A stretch of 10,700 nucleotides of DNA from NCBI GenBank assembly GCA_041581935.1, contig JBFICP010000103.1, positions 1 to 10,700 on the forward strand, written 5' to 3'. This stretch comes from JAABYT01 sp041581935. Lineage in GTDB: Bacteria > Pseudomonadota > Gammaproteobacteria > HK1. Position 1 is the first letter of the stretch. The number at the start of each line of letters is the position of its first letter. This document shows positions 1 to 4,786 of this stretch, one piece after another. The position numbers and the translations under genes are program-made. The notes under the pieces are model-generated. The model made no database searches and was not told the origin of the DNA. It was given only the letters and a program-made list of their open reading frames with translations.

Positions 1-575
1 CTCACAACGTTCGTCATCCTGCGCACGAACCAACGGTCGTGCACGATGTTCTCGACCATAACGTCGACGATGGACTCGAATGGGTCGAACGCCCCGGTGC
101 TTAACGAGGCGGTCGAGAAATCGCAGTCGAACACCGCGAGCGATCCTCCGGCTTTCAGCACGCGGTGGGCTTCGAGTACGACGAGCTCGGGCTCTGGCAC
201 GTGACAGAGCAGCGTATGCAGCACCACGAGATCGAATGACGATTCGCTGAAGGGCAATGAGCGGCCATCGCCTTCCTCGAAGCTCAGATTTTCGATACCG
301 TTTGCAAGCTCACGTGCTTTTGCGAGAAAAACCGGAGACGGATCGATTCCGATGACCTGCTGGGCGTTCTTGAGCCGCGCGAGACGCCTCGCAACCGGGC
401 CCGTGCCGCTACCGACCTCGAGAACTCTGGCGGCTTCCGGAAGCCGGACTTGCGAAAGATACGCATCGAGCATCGCCTGAAGCTGTGGATTCGCGGCACG
501 CATCTCGAGCGTGCTGATGATAGCGTCGAGAATGTCGGGCGGCGCGTTGGTGATATCGGTGAAAACATCCGGCAT
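1..575 (-). CDS. class I SAM-dependent methyltransferase, partial (3' end off left edge)
   Basis: The product probably transfers a methyl group from S-adenosylmethionine to an unidentified small molecule in the cytoplasm. Read from ATG at 575, the 191 visible residues begin MPDVFTDITNAPPD. The glycine-rich SAM motif I, VLEVGSGTG, lies near residues 53-61. It is followed by the acidic ribose-binding position in VIGIDPSP, then EEGDGRSLPF, and by the post-motif segments FDLVVLHTLLCHVPEPE and HRVLKAGGSLAVFDCD. This order is that of the Methyltransf_11/25 family (UbiE/COQ5-like fold). The start is supported by GAGGGAG at 583-589, seven bases upstream. Only one base separates its ATG from the TGA of the dehydrogenase gene upstream, so the two are probably cotranscribed and translationally coupled. 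No stop is reached at the window edge, so the C-terminal substrate-binding part is not visible. The fold is secure; the substrate is unknown. Confidence 0.9.
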   Translation of the reverse strand, partial: MPDVFTDITNAPPDILDAIISTLEMRAANPQLQAMLDAYLSQVRLPEAARVLEVGSGTGPVARRLARLKNAQQVIGIDPSPVFLAKARELANGIENLSFEEGDGRSLPFSESSFDLVVLHTLLCHVPEPELVVLEAHRVLKAGGSLAVFDCDFSTASLSTGAFDPFESIVDVMVENIVHDRWFVRRMTNVV

Positions 576-576
576 G

Positions 577-1506
577 TCAACGCTCCCTCACACCACGAGT
601 CCGTGTATCCGTCCCACGGCGAACTTCCTGCCCGACACGATCCTCGTAGACCTTGATCATCGCGCTCTTCGGCTCGGCACCAAAACCCATATCCATTGCC
701 GTGCGATAGGTGGATACCATGGCGTCGACTACCGGCGTCGAAGCATGCAGTCGCGCCGCGAGCTCCTTTATGTTCACGATATCTTTGTAGGCGGCCTGCA
801 TGGGAAAATCGCCCTCGAAACTGCCATCGAGGATGCGCGGAATAAAATACTCGCTCGCGAAGCTGCGCGCGCTGGCCGTCGTCAGGACTTTTTCGAGCTT
901 GTCGGTCGTGAGCCCTGCCTTTACTGCCAGCGGCATGACCTCGCAAAATGCCACGATGTTGATATTGTAAATAATGTTGTTGACGGCTTTCATGAGCTGA
1001 CCGGTACCGATGTCGCCGCAGTGAACGATGAACTCGCCCATGATATCGAGATACGCCCGTACCTCGTCGAATCGCTCGGCGCTGCCGCCGAACATCATGG
1101 TCAGGGTGCCGTTCGCCGCGCGAAAGGGCATTCCCGAGATCGGGCAATCGCTGTATGAGATGCCGACGCTTTCGGACCTTTCAGCGAGCTCGAGAGCCGC
1201 TCGATGGTTCATCGTCGTGGTGTCGACGACTACCAGGCCGTCGCGCGCCCTTGACGACACCCCCGATTGGCCGAAGAGGACATCTTCGACTTCGGTCTCG
1301 GATGGCAGACAGAGAAAAAGATAGTCCACTCCCGATGCGAGATCGCCGGGGCCGGCGGCAGGCGATGCGCCGAGTGCGGCGATTTTCTCCATCACCTCCG
1401 GGCGCACATCGAAAATCGCCAGCGAAACCCCCGCCTTGGCGAGATTCGACGCCATTCCGAAGCCCATGCGTCCAAGACCCAGGAAGCCGACGGAATTTTC
1501 GCTCAT
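577..1506 (-). CDS. NAD(P)-dependent beta-hydroxyacid dehydrogenase (3-hydroxyisobutyrate dehydrogenase family)
   Basis: A 309-residue cytoplasmic oxidoreductase that should oxidise a 3-hydroxyacid, or reduce the matching semialdehyde, with NAD(P). The N-terminal Rossmann fold opens with FLGLGRMGFGMASNLAKAG (residues 8-26), the family dinucleotide signature. The substrate loop is DCPISG (120-125) to GTLTMMFGG (133-141). The catalytic lysine is K173 in GTGQLMKAVNN, with the conserved N177. A KD pair (241-242) lies in the C-terminal helical domain. The length matches the family's usual 290-310 residues. An upstream in-frame ATG at 1596 would add 30 residues before the signature, but AGGAG at 1515-1519, eight bases ahead of the ATG at 1506, decides the start. 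It leads a two-gene unit with the methyltransferase. The specific substrate (3-hydroxyisobutyrate, tartronate semialdehyde, glyoxylate or other) cannot be fixed from sequence, so no symbol is given. Confidence 0.93.
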   Translation of the reverse strand: MSENSVGFLGLGRMGFGMASNLAKAGVSLAIFDVRPEVMEKIAALGASPAAGPGDLASGVDYLFLCLPSETEVEDVLFGQSGVSSRARDGLVVVDTTTMNHRAALELAERSESVGISYSDCPISGMPFRAANGTLTMMFGGSAERFDEVRAYLDIMGEFIVHCGDIGTGQLMKAVNNIIYNINIVAFCEVMPLAVKAGLTTDKLEKVLTTASARSFASEYFIPRILDGSFEGDFPMQAAYKDIVNIKELAARLHASTPVVDAMVSTYRTAMDMGFGAEPKSAMIKVYEDRVGQEVRRGTDTRTRGVRER

Positions 1507-1514
1507 GGATAACG

Positions 1515-1519
1515 CTCCT
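1515..1519 (-). promoter_or_regulatory. ribosome binding site of the hydroxyacid dehydrogenase gene
   Basis: Read on the minus strand this is AGGAG, eight bases before the ATG at 1506. It selects that start over the longer in-frame reading from 1596, whose extra residues overlap the 3' end of the GFA remnant. Confidence 0.8.
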
Positions 1520-1525
1520 GAATGT

Positions 1526-1793
1526 TCACCGTTCGGGACCCGCTCCGGAAAAGCGCGGCAGATCGCCGGCGCTATCGAGCCAGGGCAGAGGCTCACTTAA
1601 CAAAGGCGTGCCGATCGGGTGCGCGCGCCTCCGCACCATCCAATGTTCCGACGAATACTTTGACGATCGGTTTATCGTGCCAGCTACCTTCCCGGAAAAG
1701 TGGCGTGTCACAAACCGAGCAGTGCTCCCGAATGACGCCGGGTGAAGATTCGTTTCGCCTTGGCCCGCCGCGGGTGAACCGAACGCCGCCCTC
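1526..1793 (-). pseudogene. GFA/CENP-V family gene remnant, 5'-truncated and frameshifted
   Basis: The GFA (glutathione-dependent formaldehyde-activating enzyme-like, CENP-V/GFA) family comprises small zinc-binding proteins, many of unknown substrate. Two overlapping minus-strand frames together give its C-terminal half. Frame 1 (1793 down to a TGA at 1593-1595) reads GGVRFTRGGPRRNESSPGV, then HCSVCDTPLF with a zinc-type CxxC, then VFVGTLDG and APDRHAFV. Frame 2 continues as SEPLPWLDSAGDLPRFSG and ends at a TGA at 1526-1528. Removing one base near 1597-1598 joins them into the continuous family pattern GTLD...P..H.FV...PWLD...DLPRF. Upstream, frame 1 meets a TAG at 1794-1796. The N-terminal half of the family, with its further cysteines, was not found. 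A +1 frameshift plus loss of the 5' half argues for decay rather than a sequencing slip, though the slip alone could be an error. It lies between pilP and the dehydrogenase, on the same strand. Confidence 0.72.
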
Positions 1794-1796
1794 CTA

Positions 1797-1880
1797 GTCT
1801 AGGGCCGGGTGGCGCCATCGCCAAGCAAAGCCACGGCAATGGCCTGGGCCTCGTGTGGACCGTTTCGGGATCCCGGGAAG
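1797..1880. other. non-coding spacer, possible decayed 5' sequence of the GFA remnant
   Basis: No complete gene is supported here. The remnant frame continues upstream of its TAG with residues including HCRGFAWRWRHPAL, which could be degraded N-terminal GFA sequence, but I cannot match it with confidence. The 10-base palindrome CGGGATCCCG lies at 1866-1875. Codon phase in all three minus frames looks unconstrained compared with the flanking genes. Confidence 0.35.
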
Positions 1881-1909
1881 CCCGCCGACGGTGAATCACC
1901 GTCGGCGGG
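1881..1909 (-). terminator. strong GC-rich hairpin downstream of pilP
   Basis: The arms CCCGCCGACGGTG (1881-1893) and CACCGTCGGCGGG (1897-1909) are perfectly complementary over 13 bases around a 3-base AAT loop. The hairpin sits 17 bases past the pilP stop, so its likely role is ending or stabilising the pilP transcript. No run of T follows on the minus strand, nor on the plus strand, so it is not a textbook intrinsic terminator. It may instead block 3' exonucleases or act with Rho. Confidence 0.6.
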
Positions 1910-1926
1910 GGCACCGGTGATTTGCC

Positions 1927-2469
1927 CTAGTCGGCGAGCGTCAGCGCGGCTCTTCGTTCTTCCCAGCTGCCGCGCCCGTCGGAAACCTTTTCCAGCAGGT
2001 GAATGCGCAGGTCGGAGACGTCGAGAATTTTCCCGTGATTCTGGCCCATGAAGTTACCGGCCTTGACCCGATGGATGACGCCGTCCGGGTCTTTCACCAG
2101 GCCCCACTGCTCTTCCTGCTGCTTGAGCGTGCCGACCATGCGCAGAGAGTCGAGACTGAAGCGCTCCAGCTCTTCCTCAATGCGTGGCGGCCAGGGCGGG
2201 ACCTCAGGAGGAACAGGCTTCGTGGCGTTGTCGAGGGCGTTGGCAAGAAACGACTCGAAGGGATCGGTTCTCTGGCTTATCACGGGAATGGGTGCGGGCA
2301 GCGGCACGGGCGGAATCTTCTCGAGCGACCCGCCCGGTCGCGATTTCACCTCGGCGACATAGTCTCGAAGGTCGGCCGAATCATTGGTGCAGGCGGATAG
2401 CGCGAGCACGACCGCGACGAGGGGCGCGACGCTGAAATGCCCGGTCGCGCGTGGCAGCATGGATTTCAT
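1927..2469 (-). CDS. pilP: type IV pilus assembly lipoprotein PilP
   Basis: PilP is a periplasmic lipoprotein that links the inner-membrane PilN/PilO complex to the PilQ secretin in type IV pilus assembly. This 180-residue protein has the usual family length. A signal sequence ends in the lipobox LSAC with C27 as lipidated cysteine. The family hallmarks follow in order: DLRDYVAEVKSRPGG (33-47), a proline-rich linker with RTDPF (67-71), then the beta-domain with ELERFSLDSLRMVGTL (100-115), WGLVKDPDGVIHRVKAGNFMG (122-142) beginning the core strands, GQNHGKI (142-148) and a C-terminal WEERRAALTL. AGGAG at 2478-2482, eight bases upstream, fixes the ATG at 2469. The gene is complete and intact but stands alone. 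pilP normally lies in pilMNOPQ, whereas here a broken GFA gene lies downstream and a divergent small gene upstream. It may be the only copy, displaced, or a second one. Confidence 0.93.
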   Translation of the reverse strand: MKSMLPRATGHFSVAPLVAVVLALSACTNDSADLRDYVAEVKSRPGGSLEKIPPVPLPAPIPVISQRTDPFESFLANALDNATKPVPPEVPPWPPRIEEELERFSLDSLRMVGTLKQQEEQWGLVKDPDGVIHRVKAGNFMGQNHGKILDVSDLRIHLLEKVSDGRGSWEERRAALTLAD

Positions 2470-2607
2470 CCGAAATTCTCCTGTGGTGTGTCCGGCGGGA
2501 GAAAAATTGAGATGCCCGAGGCTATTAAATTCCGCCCGACATTGCGGTGATGCGAGTCACGCTCGGCTGGGAAACTCACGACTATCGCGGCAAGGCCAGC
2601 GACAGAT

Positions 2608-2638
2608 TTGACCCCGGCCCCTCTAGTCGGCATACACT
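2608..2638 (+). promoter_or_regulatory. candidate promoter for the 78-residue exported protein
   Basis: TTGACC (2608-2613) resembles a -35 element and TACACT (2633-2638) a -10 element, but the 19-base spacer is longer than the optimum of 17. Transcription would begin near 2645, leaving a leader of about 24 bases that contains the strong ribosome binding site. This is pattern matching only. Confidence 0.4.
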
Positions 2639-2653
2639 ATGGGCCTCTCTCGC

Positions 2654-2660
2654 GAGGAGG
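2654..2660 (+). promoter_or_regulatory. strong ribosome binding site deciding the start at 2669
   Basis: GAGGAGG lies eight bases before the ATG at 2669. An in-frame ATG at 2639 would add ten charged residues (MGLSREEARR) ahead of the signal peptide and would put this site inside the gene, so 2669 is preferred. Confidence 0.8.
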
Positions 2661-2668
2661 CACGTCGA

Positions 2669-2905
2669 ATGATTCGCGCAACAGGCATTGCCCTGGCACT
2701 GGTGGCCGGCTCCGCCGCTGCCGGTGAGCCGATGGACTGCTATAACGACGAGTTCGACCCCGCTGCACGCTACACGAGCATCCAGCCCGACGTGCTGCGT
2801 GTCAGCGATGCGGAGATTGCGGCGATGCTGGTGCGTATTCGCGAGCATTCGGAACGCGCGGCCATGCTCGCCAGTCTCGACAAGCGGAAGGCTGCGAACG
2901 ACTGA
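2669..2905 (+). CDS. small exported protein of unknown function (78 residues)
   Basis: I do not recognise a family. The protein begins MIRATGIALALVAGSAAAGEP, a compact Sec-type signal peptide with a predicted signal peptidase I site after SAA or SAAA (about residues 17-18). The mature part is about 60 residues, acidic to neutral, with a single cysteine at C24 and an initial segment DCYNDEFDPAARYTSIQPD. A helical stretch rich in Ala, Arg and Glu follows (about 46-75), ending KRKAAND. With one cysteine and no lipobox it is probably a soluble periplasmic protein. GAGGAGG at 2654-2660 predicts efficient translation. It is divergent from pilP, with about 200 bases between the two starts, and precedes the DUF4336 gene by 118 bases. 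The consistent signal peptide and ribosome site make it a real gene; its role is unknown. Confidence 0.7.
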   Translation: MIRATGIALALVAGSAAAGEPMDCYNDEFDPAARYTSIQPDVLRVSDAEIAAMLVRIREHSERAAMLASLDKRKAAND

Positions 2906-2973
2906 GGCATTTCAGCGCAGCAGCGGACTCCCGCAGGGGCCGGCCTGCTGCCAGCGTACCGTCACAACAATCC

Positions 2974-2987
2974 GCGAGCGGGCTCGC
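2974..2987 (+). terminator. short GC hairpin after the small exported-protein gene
   Basis: GCGAGC (2974-2979) and GCTCGC (2982-2987) form a 6-base stem with a 2-base loop. A second small stem, GCGAC/GTCGC, lies at 2995-3009. Neither is followed by a T run. They could weakly attenuate read-through into the DUF4336 gene, but the evidence is only complementarity. Confidence 0.25.
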
Positions 2988-3023
2988 CCATAGAGCGACA
3001 CTGCGTCGCGTAGCGTGAGCTGC

Positions 3024-3719
3024 ATGCGGAAACTTTCCACCAGAATGTGGGTTCACGAGGACAGCATGCCGATGCTCGGCATGCGAATCGGGTTGCGCAT
3101 GGTCCTCGTCAAGCTCTCCGATGACACTTTCTGGATGTGCGCGCCGACGCCACACAACCCCCAGCTCGAAAATCGGGTTGCGGCGATGGGAACGATCAGA
3201 TACATCGTCGCGCCCAGTAACGGGCACAGTCTTTTTCTCGAGGACTGGCACCGCGCATTCCCCGATGCAGCGGTATACGTCGCGAAGGGCATTCCGAAGA
3301 AAAGGCCCGGTATTCGGAACTACACGCTGTTGCGCGATACCGCCACGCCTCCCTGGCACCAAGATCTCGCGACCATCCCCATGGATGGTGCGCCCTTTTT
3401 TGACGAGCACATGTTCTACCACGGCAGAAGCAAGACTCTGCTGGTTACCGACTTCTTCCAGAACTACACCGGAGTCGAGCAGAAAGGTTTAGGCAGGATC
3501 CTCACCAAGCTGATATTCGAGCCGATTGGCTTCAAGGGCAAATGCCTGGCGCCACCGCTCAAGACGCGATTCGTCGTCAAGGACAGGCGGGCATTGCGCG
3601 CATCGCTCGATCGGCTCTGGGCGCTGGATATCGAGTGCGTGGTCCCCGCCCACGGCGTCATTTTCGACAAAGACGCGAAACAGGACATCCGCGGCCTGTG
3701 CCAGCGGTTCTACGACTGA
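3024..3719 (+). CDS. DUF4336 family protein, metallo-beta-lactamase-like fold
   Basis: DUF4336 proteins resemble metallo-beta-lactamase-fold hydrolases but lack the full HxHxDH metal motif; no reaction is established for them. The 231 residues follow the family order: an N-terminal MWVHED strand (8-13), RMVLVKLSDDTFWMCAPTP (25-43), YIVAPSNGHSLFLEDW (60-75) with H68, then PDAAVYVAKGIPKKRPGI (80-97), an HGRSKTLLVTDFFQN block (133-147) with D143, and a terminal VVPAHG (206-211) with H210. H68, H133, D143 and H210 are the likely remaining ligand positions. A GTG at 3015 would add three residues. ATG 3024 is preferred because family members start just before the MWVHED-type strand, but no clear Shine-Dalgarno site precedes either start. 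A 97-base gap separates it from the transporter gene, with no evident terminator, so cotranscription is possible. Confidence 0.8.
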   Translation: MRKLSTRMWVHEDSMPMLGMRIGLRMVLVKLSDDTFWMCAPTPHNPQLENRVAAMGTIRYIVAPSNGHSLFLEDWHRAFPDAAVYVAKGIPKKRPGIRNYTLLRDTATPPWHQDLATIPMDGAPFFDEHMFYHGRSKTLLVTDFFQNYTGVEQKGLGRILTKLIFEPIGFKGKCLAPPLKTRFVVKDRRALRASLDRLWALDIECVVPAHGVIFDKDAKQDIRGLCQRFYD

Positions 3720-3816
3720 TCCCGGGCCTGCGTCGGGTGCATACGCGCAACGTCTCACGGCGATCGTTTTGCAATCGGCCGCTGCCGCCCTGGCGGCGAT
3801 CGCGCGGTCTCTGGCC

Positions 3817-4761
3817 ATGCCAGCACCAGTCTCCTCGATAAGCATCGGCCACCCGGCGAGCGCCGAGGAAAAGCCCGAGCTGGCCATGATGCTGATGCTC
3901 GTGGCGATGCTCATACTTCCCGGCATCGACGCCATCGCGAAGTGGTTGTCCGGTGCCATTTCACCGGGTCAAGTGGCCTGGAGCCGGTTCTTTTTTCAAA
4001 CGCTGCTGATGCTGCCGCTGTTCGTGCGCACGCCCGGTCGAATATTCACGCGCACGCTGCCGCTTCACGCGTTGCGCGGCGCTCTCATCGCGCTGGCCAC
4101 GCTTTTGTTCTTTGCCGCCCTGAAGTACCTGCCGCTGGCCGATGCCATTTCAATATTTTTCGTCGAGCCGCTGCTTCTCACGCTTCTGTGCGCCCTGTTC
4201 CTGGGCGAAACGATCGGCTGGCGACGGCTGACGGCCGTTGCCGTGGGCTTCCTCGGCGCGCTCATCATCATCAGGCCCAATTTCGGTGCGCTCGGTCTAC
4301 CGGCGCTGCTGCCGCTCGGCACCGCGCTCAGCTTCGCCGTTTATCTGATCCTTACCCGCAAGCTCGCACGGCACGAGTATCCGGAACGCATGCAGTTCTA
4401 TGCCGGCGTATTCGGCGCCCTTGTAATGACGCTTGCACTGGCAGCCGGTGGCGCCGGCGACATCGCGGTGCTCTCCTTTGTCTGGCCCGATGCCTTGCAA
4501 TGGTTGCTGCTCGCGGGGCTCGGGATCATTGCCACCACCGGACATCTGCTGGTCGTGCACGCGTTTCGCCGGGCACCGGCGGGATTGCTGGCGCCATTTC
4601 AGTACGTGGAAATCGTCGGCGCGACGATTCTCGGAGTGATCTTCTTCGACGACTTCCCCGATGCAATGACCTGGTTGGGCGTCACCATCATCGTCGCCTC
4701 GGGTATGTACGTATTCCACCGCGAGCGAATCGTTGCCCGGGGAGAACGTCGACCCGATTAG
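3817..4761 (+). CDS. EamA/DMT family transporter (ten-TM drug/metabolite exporter type)
   Basis: Inner-membrane transporter of the drug/metabolite superfamily, which includes exporters of amino acids, nucleosides and other metabolites; the substrate here is unknown. The 314 residues contain two EamA repeats, roughly 26-153 and 163-300, each of five hydrophobic helices. Typical features are DAIAKWLSG after helix 1 (38-46), VAWSRFFFQ (53-61), RGALIALATLLFFAALKYLPLADA (begins at 87; helices 3-4), the helix 4-5 segment with FLGE, IIIRPNF closing repeat one (150-156), and FQYVEIVGATILGVIFF (261-277) in repeat two. The frame is open back to 3526, but that part overlaps the DUF4336 gene out of phase and is not membrane-like. 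ATG 3817 gives a normal short N-terminus; ATG 3886 would begin inside helix 1. No good ribosome site marks either, so the start is uncertain. Its stop lies 25 bases from the convergent aceK stop. Confidence 0.88.
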   Translation: MPAPVSSISIGHPASAEEKPELAMMLMLVAMLILPGIDAIAKWLSGAISPGQVAWSRFFFQTLLMLPLFVRTPGRIFTRTLPLHALRGALIALATLLFFAALKYLPLADAISIFFVEPLLLTLLCALFLGETIGWRRLTAVAVGFLGALIIIRPNFGALGLPALLPLGTALSFAVYLILTRKLARHEYPERMQFYAGVFGALVMTLALAAGGAGDIAVLSFVWPDALQWLLLAGLGIIATTGHLLVVHAFRRAPAGLLAPFQYVEIVGATILGVIFFDDFPDAMTWLGVTIIVASGMYVFHRERIVARGERRPD

Positions 4762-4786
4762 GCGCGTGCCTGCCAGCGAGCGGGCC

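Noticed and set aside
511..1158. Plus-strand open frame of 215 codons
   Set aside because: It overlaps the dehydrogenase on the opposite strand, whose cofactor signature and catalytic lysine make that strand the coding one.
1507..1596. Longer dehydrogenase start at 1596
   Set aside because: The extra 30 residues precede the canonical N-terminal dinucleotide motif, and AGGAG at 1515-1519 points to 1506.
1708..1914. Minus-strand open frame of 68 codons overlapping the hairpin
   Set aside because: Pro/Arg-rich translation without family features, spanning a perfect hairpin and overlapping the GFA remnant in another frame.
2601..2616. Motif around TTTGACCCC as a possible REP or transposon-end sequence
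   Set aside because: Only one copy is visible, with no inverted partner or transposase nearby; it is better explained as part of a -35 region.
3526..3816. Upstream extension of the transporter frame to 3526
   Set aside because: It would overlap nearly 200 bases of the DUF4336 gene in another frame, and the residues are not hydrophobic or family-like.
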